From Aphrophora alni (Eukaryota > Arthropoda > Insecta > Hemiptera > Aphrophoridae), in assembly GCA_963513935.1 (NCBI GenBank), contig OY740765.1, forward strand, positions 116,689,362 to 116,753,361: a DNA stretch of 64,000 nt, written 5' to 3'. Positions within the stretch are counted from its first letter, which is position 1. Each line of letters opens with the position of its first letter. Positions 11,771-22,860 of the stretch are shown piece by piece. The notes beneath the pieces were generated by a model. It ran no database searches. It saw only the letters and a list, made by a program, of their open reading frames with translations, and had not been told where the DNA came from. The translations under genes were made by a program, and so were the position numbers.

Positions 11771-12597
11771 AGGGTGACCAGATACAAATTGTAAAATGGA
11801 GGACATTTTTGTCAAAAAAGGAGGACAAATGCAAACACTAAACAAAAGTTTTTTATTAGTATACTCTTACCATTAAAAATTAAACAGACGTGTTAAAAAC
11901 ATTAAAAAGGTTAATTAGGTAAAAAATCAGATTAAATTGATGTTGTCCAAACAATCCTAAATTGCTGTTAATATACTGTGTAGATACAGTCTGTAAAATA
12001 TTTACAATATTAGGGCCTATAGAGTGATTACCTTGTTATTAGTACTTCTGGTTTCAAGAGATTTTCCTCAACAAATCCGGGTTGGACATCAGATACTTGT
12101 GAAATTCAGTGCAAATAATGTCCTTGAAATTATATTTCACAAGTAGTATTCCTTTGACAACGTCAATGGTCAGCTGGTTCCTCTCATCACTCCACTGAAC
12201 GTTTATAATAGAAAACACTCTTTCCACACTAGAGTTGGTACTTGGCAGAGCAAAGAAAAATTCGCAAATTTTTAATAACTCTGAGCAGCATTCCATGTTC
12301 TTACAATGAGTAAAGAACTCCACCCATCTCATATGTAGTAGGTTGTCAAAAAAATTTATATTTCCCTTGGCCTCATTGAAAGAAAATGCAAAACCCATGC
12401 CATACAGTTCCGTGTCGTTGTGCTCGTGTTTAGTTCAATCAGTTTTTTTGTACGTATTCTGTTGTTTTGTACATATACTGTGATTTGTACCTGTAAATGC
12501 CGGATATTTTCCACATTACACAAATGCCGGAAGGACGGGAGGACAGAGGTTAAAAAGGAGGACATGTCCTCCAAAAGCCAGACGCCTGGTCACCCTG
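11771..12597 (-). mobile_element. Internally deleted hAT transposon with 8-bp target duplication
   Basis: The ends are AGGGTGACCAGA (left) and CTGGTCACCCTG (right), an inverted hAT-type terminus. The 8-bp repeat CTCATGCC flanks it at 11763-11770 and 12598-12605; one C or G is shared between terminus and duplication, so the exact border is ambiguous by one base. Inside, the minus strand (12398 to 12054) encodes the C-terminal dimerisation region of hAT transposases (LPSTNSSVERVFSIIN...WSDERNQL). The rest of the transposase is missing, so the copy is non-autonomous. The good termini and duplication suggest it inserted in this short form. Diverged GGAGGACA segments lie inside both ends. Confidence 0.85.
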
Positions 12598-12811
12598 CTC
12601 ATGCCCATCTTACCCTCCAAGTATGTAATGTGGACTCACACTGATAGGCCGATATATCTTTTAGTATAGAAACCTTCTATAAGATGATGACTATGTTCAT
12701 CAAAATGAACAGTAAGATATGTAATGGAATAAAACTACAATTATTGTATTTTAGTTATTGTAATTGTAGTTAGGGGATTTATAAATTATTACTATAATAG
12801 AGATTAATTTT

Positions 12812-12820
<9 letters not shown>

Positions 12821-12868
<48 letters not shown>

Positions 12869-12912
12869 ATATATATATATATATAATATATATATATAAT
12901 ATATATATATAT
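12821..12912. repeat. (TA)n microsatellite
   Basis: About 90 bp of nearly pure TA dinucleotide interrupted by two TTTGT/TAATA breaks. Short YIYIY-type ORFs on either strand here are artefacts of the repeat. Confidence 0.95.
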
Positions 12913-13831
12913 TTGTTTTTCGAGCTAATTGTCCTTCCATTATCAATACATTACTTAAGCGGGTTGGGTAGTAGATGTGACTTAACATGCAAACGATATG
13001 TAGAGGGGTGTGAGTGTGATGTGCTGTCATTTTCAGGTGTAACTGTGGTGTTGCCAAATTTCTTTCTGTACTTGGGAATATTTCTTGTTCTATGATTTTA
13101 AATAAGCTTTTGTGTTTAATATTAATCTAAATTTGTTCTTGTATTAATTTTTATTTTTGAAATTATAAATTTGTAAATTTCCTCAGATTTTTATTTTTAG
13201 CTTCTGAGTTTTTCTTTTAATGTGCGTTACGTTAGAGAAACAATGTTTATTTTTTATCATGTGAGTTGATAAATCTGATTTGTATGTATTACGTTTTAAG
13301 TTTTGCATTGATGTGTCCTTTTGTATCTGTCTTTTATTATTTTATTTGTTTTGTTTCTTTTGCTTTGTAGATTTTATAACAGTTTTGCATTGAATTTTGT
13401 ATATATCATTAAATGTCTTCTAGTTAACTTCTGATTGGTAGTTTGTTTATTACAATTTGTTGTTTTGTTATGGACTATTGTTGTTTTCTTTTAAAAATAA
13501 ATTAGTGATTTGTTTGATGTTGTATCGTGTATGAAAATAGTACATTTGTTATTTTTTGAGTTTCTGTGAGTTTTAATTTAACAATTCCCACCTTATAAAA
13601 TAAACATAGTTTCAATAAATAACAAAAAGTAAGAGTATTGTTAATAATGAATCATTAATGATACTGAGTTAGTGCAATAATAGTGTATGGAAGAAAACTT
13701 GTTAATTTAAAGAATATTTGTCAAGAAAGAGGGAAATAAGTGTTTACAAAAATATGAAGAATGTTGAAATAAATTATTTCATAAGTTTTTATGTTAGTTG
13801 AGATATATAATGCTAATAATTGTGTCCGTAG

Positions 13832-13966
13832 GGACCACCAAGACAGTTAATCCATATGGATGCACAAACTCATGCTCAGTTACAACAGATGGATCCTCAA
13901 CAACGGGCCTTATTTTTGCAGCATATACAAAAACAACGACAGCTAGTTTTACAAAGACAAATGCAG
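13832..13966 (+). CDS. Exon of Q-rich co-activator-like gene (exon B, 45 codons)
   Basis: Acceptor gtccgtag ends at 13831 and donor gtattg begins at 13967; phase 0 at both ends. The peptide starts GPPRQLIHMDAQTHAQLQQM and continues DPQQRALFLQHIQKQRQLVL, ending QRQMQ. It is less repetitive than exon A and reads as a charged, probably helical segment (MDPQQRALFLQHIQKQRQ), the kind of block conserved within Q-rich co-activators. It joins in frame to exon A on the left and exon C on the right. I believe similar Q-rich helical blocks occur in KMT2C/D-type proteins; this is from memory. Confidence 0.8.
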
Positions 13967-14576
13967 GTATTGGAATATGGTTACTTTAATATTAGGTTTA
14001 ATCAATATTGGAAGATGGCACTAGATCAGATAACTTTCAGATTTAAAGATTATTTCACTGAATAGAATATGTTTAATTTAACACCAAATATAATTGAGAA
14101 ATACATTTATTAATTTTTCAGCACGACTAGTTCATTTTATTAACAGTATTAGAGTATTCAAGGACTGGGAGTCTTTATTTTATCATATTTTTTTTATAAG
14201 GTCATGATGACCGAGGGGGTTTACGAGATGATTTATGACTTTACACAACAAAAGGGGTAAAAAACTTATCAAAGAAAAAGTATAAATTAAAATAATTTGA
14301 TATGTTAAATACTGAAGTGTTGACAACTTCACTCGAACTTGTCATTATTTTATACAATATAGGAGTAGTTTGGCATATTCAGTTACAGTGTCCGTTCTGC
14401 TGAAATTCAATACCTTGAACCTAGAATTCAAAGTCCGAACTCATTAGTATCATTGTTTCTTTTCCAATGTGTTGGACTACTCCCATTCTCATTAGCCTAG
14501 CTGGCATAGAATACAGGATCTGTTCTAAAGTACCAACATTTCACTGGGAAAAACAATTGTCTGGAGGTCTGATACA

Positions 14577-14677
14577 CTAATTCCCTTCAAAGTAGTCCAA
14601 AGTAGTCTCCTTGAGACTGCACACACTTCCCCCAGAGGTCCTACCATTGTTGGAAACATTTCTGAAACACACACACA

Positions 14678-14744
<67 letters not shown>

Positions 14745-14850
14745 CAAAAACTCTACCAACCACCACGACTTTTGGCTGGATAAAAATTCTTTTTAGAACG
14801 TTTATATGATAACTTGAAGTACTCTTTGTCATCGAGGTCAATTTTCATCC
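14577..14850 (-). mobile_element. Mariner-type transposase C-terminal relic split by a microsatellite
   Basis: The minus strand from about 14680 encodes FQKCFQQW...LWGKCVQSQGDYF, with FEGN in the neighbouring frame. This is the usual C-terminal end of mariner-family transposases (...W.KCV...GDYFEGD). To the right, beyond a CA/TA microsatellite, 14750-14840 carries what looks like further element sequence (GRVFD). Frameshifted, without termini; dead. Confidence 0.55.
14666..14741. repeat. (CA)n(TA)n compound microsatellite
   Basis: A run of CA dinucleotides (14666-14700) passes directly into TA dinucleotides (14701-14741). It lies inside the mariner relic. Confidence 0.95.
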
Positions 14851-15457
14851 TACTCCCGAATAAGGGTTTTGAAGAGTAACTCATAATTGTTAAATACAAC
14901 CCCCTTTATGACCATCCAATTTAAAGAGCTTGGTGTGTTGAGAAAAACGAGATAAAGTGGCAATAGTTTATTCTTAAAAAACAAATTTGTAATTTTAACA
15001 TGTTATTTTGTAGTTTCAGCAAATGAAGACTTTGGCAAAAATCTATTAGATCTTAGGAACATTTAGGAAAAGACTGAAATGGATTAGTTAGAATTATTTT
15101 TATAATATTAAATCAGTACATTACAGTGTTATTTGGACATTACTATAAGGAGGTCTGTTGCAAATTCAAAGACCTTCATTAAAATATTAAAGTTAGGATA
15201 TGAATGTGCAGACTGAGACTGGTTAAAAAAAAAGAAAAGCCAACACTAATTTCTTTCTTTTTAATAATAAAAATGAAAAATCCAAATTTAACATTTAATT
15301 GCTTTACAACTAAATAAATCAAAAAATAAACAACAGTAAATAAAGAAATACAAGTACAAATTAAGAAGAAATACAAATGAAGAAATAAATAGTAGTAACA
15401 AAACATTTACAATCTAAACAATAAAAAGTAATAAACAATCTAGTTTATTTTTAAAAT

Positions 15458-18350
15458 TCATATCAAAAGTGCAAAGTTCAAAAATAGAGTCTTTGGAAAA
15501 AACTTCTTGGTGTAATCATGATGTTTATATAGTTCTTCATCAGGAAGTTTTTGTCTTCGTTCTTTGGCTTGTAGGAACATTGCTACTGCTGGCCTTGTGT
15601 CATAAAATGTAGTACTTCCTCCATTTAGAGCGATATACATATTGGAATTCAGAGTCTTCCTGTTGTAAATGATTGTTTGTTTTTAAAGTAGTATAGATGG
15701 ACACCGCTCTTTCAGGCCCAGAACTATGTGGTGTCAAACACATGTATGTTTGTACAATCTTTGAAAATACAGAACCGGGCTCTGATAGTCTTAACACGTT
15801 AAGTGCCAAGCCAGTTGTGCCACTTTTATCATACAGTGCCAACTTAAATAAACAATTTTAATGACATAACCTGTATATATGTGGTCTTATGGTTGTATGG
15901 AGAACTGATTTTTTGAGAAATTGTTTTACAAAACATTCAAAAAAATGATCGGCCAATCGGCCCGGCATGTCATTTTGAATAGCATATTTTGTTTGGAATT
16001 TGACGTGTTGGCCGATTGGCCGACCGCACTTTTGATTGATTTCCTAGGATAATTTTGGTCTGTGATGTTGGTAACACATGACTCAGTGGTGGGAAACACG
16101 TTGAGTAACTGCACGTAAAAATCAATTCAACATGGTTCAAATTGGAAAGCGGGATCGAAGAGGAAATGTCATTTTCAAGCCTCTTGCAATAACAGAGTAC
16201 AATGAGCAAAAATCTGGTATCGATGTTGCTGATCAAATGTCGTCGTACAACTCAGCAGTACGAAAGACACTAAGATGGTATCTTAAATTTGCAGAACATT
16301 TACTATTTGGCACCTGCAATGTAAATGCTTGGCTCGCTTACAAAAGCAATGTAGGACCACGACCGCAACACCAATACTTGTCAATAACAGATTTTAAATG
16401 CTTTCATTTTGCTTTCAAAATGCTTTCATCTTACAGTTTAGACAGTAATAATATAAATAAATGATTTTAAAAAACTTAATTGTAAATATATAACATTGTT
16501 AAACAGTTTTAAAAAATTGCTTTCCAATTTTGTAATTGTTCAATGTTTTATACAAAAATGTGCAAAATTTATTGTTTGCTTACCGTAATAGTTAACTTTT
16601 ATACGTTTATTTTTTAGAAATATAATAACTGTAGAATGTTGAAACTGTATATTACTTGTTTTAATGCATTAATCCATAATTCCAACGGATAATTTCGCTG
16701 CCGTACCGATCGGTATGACGAAATTAACATATTGTTGAGGTATTTTATTTGGTTGCTACGCAACACTATTTAAAGATAATAAAATGAAAATCTACGGCTA
16801 TTAGCTACAATCTTCTACATTTCACTTAGTGTATGTGTTTTCCGCTAGGTTGCAACACTTACTGGTAAAAGACTCTAAAATAAAATCTTGCATTAATGGC
16901 AGTGTCGTACCGATCGGCCGACACGCCAGTTTAACTATGAGCTTGCTGTCGTACCGATCGGCCTCCCATGGCACTTAACGTGTTAAGAAGTAGTACAATA
17001 AAGCAGTTGGGGGTTTCATATCTGATGGCGAAGAAAGCTTCTCTGTTGCATGTAAAGCAATTACGTCACCAGCAAATGATCCTACAGGATCCTCACCAAA
17101 AATATCCGTCAGGGCCACACGCAATGTACTTATCATTTCTGAAGCAGTTCTTATGCTCACAAATTTCTTTAGTGTTGAAATAATATTTTGTTGATCATTT
17201 GCAAGACGCACACCTAGAAATTCATTGCAGCTTTGAACAACCTCATTCTTACCGCAGACCAACATCTCTTTGTAGAAACGAAGGAGTTCACCGAATGTCT
17301 TGTTTTAACTTCATCTTCCTTTTCCTCCACAATTTCAAGTTCATTAATTATGTTCTCTACAAATCATCCCAGATAAGGTTTATTTAGCATAACCGATAAG
17401 GCACATTTAACGATATCCCGTGTCGTTTCGATATCTGTAATTGTTATGAGCGATCGCTGGGCCTCTTTTTGCAGCTTCTCGATTTGCCTTAATACATTCA
17501 TCATCAGACATGTCATTTTTTGTTCCTGACCCCCCTAAACCCAGAGACATAAAAACCCTTTAGCTTGGGCTTTTTCAATTTTAGGAGCATAGGAATTTTC
17601 CATGAACAGTTGCCAATGGTTTTGCATACAGTACAGATTATTTCAAACTACTTTTGATAAGTTGATAAGGTGTTCAGCGAATCGAACTTCATCAAATTCT
17701 GGAATCCTGTACAAAGTTTTCTTTTCATTTATTTCTATTTTTTGTAATTCTTCAAATCTTAAAGCTGGTCTCCTGTTAAAAGAGGCTATAGTTTTCAAGT
17801 TTAGCTTCCAGTGTTTAACCTCTGTAACGTTTATCCCAACATCAGACAAGATCAGGTCGGATCTATGAGCAACACACGAAATACAAAGAATATCTCTTTT
17901 TAAATAATCTTTCATTCGGACCCAGAAGCCACTGTTTTTTTCATTATTAGAACTTTCAGTTATAAACCCTGTGAGTTTTTCTTCAGCGAGCTGATCAATA
18001 TTTAAATTTTCAAACTAAATCTTGATGGCTTCCAAGAGGCCTTCTGCACCACGTTTCTCAGATTTGCTTTCCCCTAGAAATACTGATTTCATCTCCTTAT
18101 TTTTAGTGAAAAATCTGGCAGTTATAAATTTGTTGTCGACCCCATATTTATCTTCTGACCCATCAACTTGAATAGAAAAACAATCTGCCTCTTCCAACTT
18201 TTCTATAACATTTTTCATGACCAAATCTCCCACAATTTTCAACATTTCTGCGTAGATCATAGGGGTTCTGTATTGGAGTAGGTCGGGGTTTGGGTTCATT
18301 TCTGTAAAAGGCACATCAATTCCTTCGTCTTTGTATGACGCAATCTGTGT
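15458..18350 (-). pseudogene. hAT-family transposase relic, split by a piggyBac-like element
   Basis: The minus strand, read from 18350 leftwards, gives blocks of one hAT-type transposase (ZNF862-like group). Block one (18314-18015) has FSIQVDGSEDKYGVDNKF, a catalytic-core-like region with VDGSED. Block two (17915-17643) has ISCVAHRSDLILSDV. Block three (17265-16987) precedes the insertion. Block four (15790-15458) has GPERAVSIYTTLKTNNH and the C-terminal RPAVAMFLQAKERRQKLPDE. Several frameshifts and stops separate the blocks, so it is dead. Reading across the TTAA site after removing the insertion gives a continuous frame (LLYYF, then LRLSEPG), showing that the insertion cut one older gene. 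No hAT termini were identified. Confidence 0.75.
15795..16982 (+). mobile_element. piggyBac-like element, 1188 bp, flanked by TTAA
   Basis: Both flanks are TTAA (15791-15794 and 16983-16986), the piggyBac target duplication. The termini CACGTTAAGTGCC (left) and GGCACTTAACGTG (right) are perfect 13-bp inverted repeats. Several copies of GTACCGATCGG or GGCCGATTGGCC lie near both ends and may be transposase-binding repeats. The plus-strand ORF at 16132-16464 encodes the C-terminal part of a piggyBac transposase (KPLAITEYNEQKSGIDVADQ...). The N-terminal part, with the first catalytic aspartates, is absent. It is therefore an internally deleted copy inside an older hAT relic. Confidence 0.88.
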
Positions 18351-18667
18351 GTCAGAATGGATTTTCGAAAATGAACTTGCAGGTCAGGAATTTGCACTTA
18401 GCGTCAAATGACGACTATCGTTATAGACATCTATGGCCATTTCAATTAATATTTTTATTTTTCAACATTATCGGATTTTATGGTTTTTACCCATGGGTGT
18501 TTGTAAGATTGAGCCAACCATTTTATTTAATATTTAATTAATATTTTGCGCAGTAATTTTGAATTCCAAATTAGAATTTTTTTTAAATTGTAGATCAACG
18601 AAAACATTGCCTGATAAATGACTTCATTAGTTGCCATTACATTTAGATTGTTTTCATTTCATAAAAT

Positions 18668-18691
18668 TAATTCAATTCAATTCAATTCAAT
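18668..18691 (-). repeat. (CAATT)n tract, probable LINE 3' tail
   Basis: Four to five copies of AATTC lead into TTTTATTAATCTCGTTTGAC. The layout copies that at 19167, where a simple-repeat tail ends a recognisable LINE. About 250 bp to its right (to about 18925, with another (TTTA)n tract at 18906) is possibly the 3' UTR; no coding part was seen. Confidence 0.4.
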
Positions 18692-19166
18692 TTTATTAAT
18701 CTCGTTTGACAATATAAATATTGTATGAAATATGTCATGTGACTTATACATTAATTCTAACATGAAAACAATAACAATACAAAATTATCTTTATAAATAG
18801 GCGTATTATAAATTATCAATTAATGTAAAATAACAATCAATAACAAACAAACAAAATGTCAAGACACTTAAACCGTACACTCGAATATACAAAACACACA
18901 ATGTAATTTATTTATTTATTTTATTATCAGCTAGGAGATTTTATTAGACTGGTAGTGAATTTTTACATTTAAAACATTTAATACATTTTTCACTTCTAAA
19001 AAAATTACTTTCCTAATACAATACATATCCGACGTATAAAAAGAAAAACACCTTCATCAGACGACAATCCTATGAATTCTTCTATTGAATAAAAAATACA
19101 TTCCTTCAAGTAGCTTCACATTTTATTTTTAAATGTCTTTTACTCTGTCATTGCTTTAAGTTTACA

Positions 19167-19600
19167 TCAATCAATCAATCAAACATTTTATTTGTTGTAG
19201 ACAATTACAATTGTACAACAAACGTCAAAACAAAACATTATATAGTACTTTACAATAACACAACCAAATTCAGTGCCTCACAAACTCCTCCACAGAATAA
19301 CAGGATCCAGACAACAGCAGTCGTCTCAGTCTGCCTTTAAAACATGAATAATCATTTATCGCTAGCAAGTCTGGAGGAAGGTTATTCATAAATAGTGCCC
19401 CAGCCTGCGAAGGTAACTTACTAAATAAATTTAGCCTGTGCTTTTTACCCCGATATTTGCAAGCCATTCTAGTATGGTAATCATGCAAATCCCTATTTTG
19501 GATGTGCTTACACTTAAATTTAAAATAAAGAATTGTTTCAAATATATAAATGGAAGGTAGGGTGAAGATCTTAAACAAATCATTCTTAAAGAATGATTTA
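19167..19600 (-). mobile_element. LINE 3' end (CR1/Jockey-like) with (TCAA)n tail
   Basis: The minus-strand ORF 19578-19270 encodes the extreme C-terminus of a non-LTR reverse transcriptase ORF. It has LPSIYIFETILYFK, then a DLHDYHTR motif, KKHRLNLFSKLPSQAGALFM, and a final CYSVEEF. This order is common at the C-terminus of insect non-LTR elements. The ORF is followed by a 3' UTR ending in (TTGA)n on the minus strand. It is 5'-truncated, as expected from incomplete target-primed reverse transcription. A related C-terminus lies at 53058-53318. Confidence 0.7.
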
Positions 19601-20696
19601 ACCGTTTTTTAAAGTTTTGATTCTTGTTAGCTTGATTTCAAGTTGGTTAAATGTTTTATAAATTCGATATTTTTGAAGCTTTTCCTGAAATTTATATATT
19701 TAATTTGATATCAATAAATTCTAGTGGTATTATGTAATGAAAAATTGGTCATGAGAAAAATTTCTTCAAAAAGGAAGAATGGATCCATTTTCAAATAATT
19801 AATTTAGATTTACTTTGTTTAATGTTTTGAACAGTTTATTTTATTAAGTGTGAACTTAACTTTTATGTATGTTTTTACCCTATTATTTTGTCGATAACTA
19901 ATCAAATTCAGTTCTAGTGTTTATTGCAGTTTTAGATTTCAAACAGTTTTAATTTTATCTCCCACATTCAATCAGCTACAATTTTAATTAATTGTTTGTA
20001 TTTATTGTTATATTATATTAATGTCTTGTCTAAATGAATGTATTATTGATCATTTCCAAATCCGACTAAAAACACTGCTTCTGTCTAAACTAACACTAAT
20101 ACAAATACTGAAGCTGAAGTAACTAGAATTGTGAGTCAATGTCACGTTTGTTTACGTACAGCAGAGATATAGCGGGCACACCATAACTCGTCTGACTGTC
20201 AAACATCCCCCCACTCCACATATATCACAACGCATTCTCACTTTTAGTTACTCGAGACCGGCACTAAGCCCTCCACTAAGCAGCAGGCCGTACTAGTGCC
20301 GCCTAGATTAAAGGTTAAAGTATGCTCTGGAATAGAGTATAGTTCAACAAAAATAGCTGTTAGCATGGACCAGGCTCTACTACCCGGATGTGAATCATTG
20401 ATTGGTTGTCGCCACTGACCAATAATACACTTATTTCATTACTGGTTAGTTGTTCACTAACTGGTTATAGTAACATGTACTGAACCTTATCAATAAATTA
20501 CGTAATAGAAAAGGATTGAACTTAAAGTAAAACCAAATTTCAACGGCATCTTTGTTTTTTTTGTTTTTTTTTTAAACTTTATGTCCAGTTTTAGTTGTGA
20601 AATTTTCATGTGTTCAGATAACTGTTTTATATATTTATGTATTTACAAATTAAATATAGTTTTCATATACAATATTTTCAGTCATGTAAATAAATA

Positions 20697-22036
20697 CAGG
20701 GTGCGGCAATAAACGATCTATTTTCTGCGACGCACCGTTCAGCGACAGGACGTCTGAGGGTGGTGGGGGTAGGCTTGTTGGAAAGCCTACACGAAGCCAT
20801 TGTCAGTAGTCATGGAGCAGTGGTCGCCTGAGCAACGCGCGTTTGTTATCGAGGTGTATTTTAAAAGTGGCGATTCAATCATTGCTACTCAGCGTCAGTT
20901 CCGTGCGTTCTTTCAATTAGGTCGACATGGAGAAGTTCCGTCGCATAGCACAATTATGCGGTGGGTTACTAACTTTAGAACAACGGGTTCTGCGTTGAAA
21001 AAGAAGCCGACAGGCCGTCTAAGGTCAACTCGGACACCAGAGAACATCGATAGAGTTCGTGCTGCTGTGGAAAACAGTCCTTGTAGGCCCGCCCGTAAAC
21101 AAGCTGCTGCTTTAAACATGTCTGACCGCTCGGTCAGACGAATTTTGCGGTCCGATCTGAATTTTCATCCATACAAATTGGCTATTGTGCAGCAATTAAA
21201 GCCCACTGACCATGCAAAGCGACAAACATTTGCAATGATTGATTTAAATGCTGATGAAGAAATTTTAATTTTTAGTGATGAGGCGCATTTTCATCTGGAC
21301 AGATTCGTTAACAAACAGAACTTTCGCTATTGGTCATTTACAAATCCCGAACAGTTTCATGAACGTCCTCTACATAGCCCCAAGGTCACTGTGTAGTGTG
21401 GTGTCACAAAAACTTGCGTGATCGGGCCATATTTCTTTGAAGAAGGTGGTTGAACTGTTACGGTGAATTCGGTACTCTATCTGTTTATATTACAAAACTT
21501 CCTCATGCCTGAACTTCGTAGAAAACGCATATTCCTGAGAAGAATGTGGTTCCAACAGGATGGGGCAACTGCACACACAGCCAATGCTGTGATGGGATTT
21601 TTGCAACGTAAGTTTCGTAGCCGAGTAATCTCACGTTTCGGGGATATTATGTGGCCAGCACGCTCACAGGATCTAAGCGTCTGTGATTTTTTTCTGTGGG
21701 GCTTCTTAAAGTCACGAGTGTACACAAACAAGCCCCGCACATTGGGCGAACTAAAGGAGGCCATAACTCAAGAGATCGCCAACCTGACTCCTGAAATGTT
21801 AAGTACGGTGTTTGACAGTTTTGGTGCAAGACTGGAAGAGTGCTTAATCAAAGAGGGACACCATTTGAAGGATGTGATCTTGAAAACTTAAACTGATGAA
21901 TTTATGCTGCTCATATGTAAGTTTTCGTTAATGGCAATCAATAACAGTCTGTAATAACCAATAAAACATATTGTATCACTGTCAATCTTTGAGTTATTTG
22001 TAAGTTAAATTAGATCGGTTTTTTTGCTGCATCCTG
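20697..22036 (+). mobile_element. DD41D Tc1/mariner-group element (rosa/Visitor-like), nearly complete
   Basis: It is flanked by TA (20695-20696 and 22037-22038). Termini are CAGGGTGCGGCAATAAACGATC (left) and the reverse complement of ...GATCGG...TGCTGCATCCTG (right). One plus-strand frame runs from ATG 20812 to the stop at 21889-21891. It starts MEQWSPEQRAFVIEVYFKSG (a DUF4817-type helix-turn-helix N-terminus). The catalytic blocks are FSDEAHF, FQQDGATAHT and CDFFLWG, and 41 residues separate the second and third aspartates, giving DD41D. The frame is intact except for two in-frame stops (TAG at 21394-21396 and a TGA near 21451-21453). It is therefore a young but inactive copy. Confidence 0.9.
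20812..21891 (+). pseudogene. DD41D transposase gene with two in-frame stops
   Basis: This is the transposase of the element above, about 360 codons if the stops are read through. The first stop replaces a position where related proteins have tryptophan (KVTV-stop-CGV, normally WCGV); a single base change, TGG to TAG, explains it. All three catalytic aspartates are present. No frameshift was seen. The N-terminal half (to 21393) has two helix-turn-helix regions (SHSTIMRWVTNF and MSDRSVRRILR). Confidence 0.88.
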
Positions 22037-22160
22037 TACTAACAGTCCACAATTTAGGTTATACATTTTTCAAAATTTTTTGTTAACTACTTGCACAATA
22101 ATTTACATATTTACAATTTATTCAAAATGCAATGTTATTTATAGGGCCAAAAGCTTATAA

Positions 22161-22265
22161 ACTGAACTTCAGTGTTTTTGTGTGTGTTTTCTTACTTGTG
22201 TACCATTAGGTAATACCAAGGACCACTCTCCAAGGTAAGCCTGTGTCTCCTATCCATACAAAACC
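22161..22265 (+). repeat. Single copy of the arm of the 58.4-kb palindrome
   Basis: The run TTAGGTAATACCAAGGACCA...TCCAAGGTAAGCCTGTGTCTCC...CCATACAAAA matches both arms of the palindrome at 58351-58655. It shows a multi-copy family. The piece resembles an exon ending in a splice donor (CCAAG|gtaag), but its recurrence argues for a repeat. Confidence 0.6.
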
Positions 22266-22479
22266 TATCTTCATCTTAATATATTTAATTATAAATTATA
22301 TTTTTTGAAAAAGATGTGTGATGACTTGGATTTTTGTCCCTCAACTTCTTTCTGTCTGTGGGCATCCAACACTAAGTATTCTGTGGCTTGATATCCATTG
22401 TTAAAAACCATCATTGTGAGCAATCAGAGATTTCAGGAGGGACTCCTCCCTTTAATTTTTTTTAACACTTCCTTACCAG

Positions 22480-22860
22480 GTTAGTAGGTGTCACTGCTCC
22501 AGCTTAAGAATGTAAGTGCTTTCAACTAGTTTTTAACACTAACACTAATTAGATCTTCATGGGATAAGTGAACAAATTTAATTCCAAACAACTTTTGCCT
22601 CTTACTAGTAAGAGCAACACGATCAGAGAATATATGACCAGTGGTTTTATTGTATAACCTGCATACTGCACATGGTCTTTATGGCATCTCCCTAACATGT
22701 ATAAGTGTATCTTAGGACCAGATGTCCCGATAAGAGACCTGTGGTTTGTTCAGATTCAGTGAGATGCCCTCCAAACGAGTAGGTAGAACTCCTTTCAAGA
22801 GTAATTTATTTTAAGTGTGCCTTGCAACATTATTCCATCTTCTTGGTGTTTTGATTTCAA
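22480..22860 (-). mobile_element. LINE ORF2 C-terminal relic (post-RNase H region)
   Basis: Minus-strand fragments in shifting frames give LLSGH and LYMLGRCHKDHVQYAGY, then GHI...SKRQKLFGIKFVHLSHED. This is the order of motifs at the C-terminal end of Jockey/I/R1-type LINE ORF2 (TGH..HL...GHI..C..L...R...FG). Many frameshifts; an old fragment. A related fragment lies at 57560-57720. Confidence 0.5.

Larger units (their letters stand above)
8186..13831 (+). other. Intron between exons A and B (5.6 kb)
   Basis: Starts with a gtgag donor and ends with tgtccgtag. It holds two foldback elements, a short hAT derivative, a dispersed repeat near 9.0 kb and a TA microsatellite, each listed separately. 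The rest is AT-rich with no supportable exon. Confidence 0.7.

Noticed and set aside
12779..13057. ORF with Tyr/Ile repeats
   Set aside because: Produced by the TA microsatellite.
14577..14841. Overlapping ORFs with YIYIY and CVCVC repeats as genes
   Set aside because: Microsatellite read-through; only the mariner C-terminal piece is meaningful.
22211..22262. Exon-like segment ending CCAAG|gtaag
   Set aside because: The same sequence recurs twice as palindrome arms near 58.4 kb, so it is a repeat rather than a gene exon.
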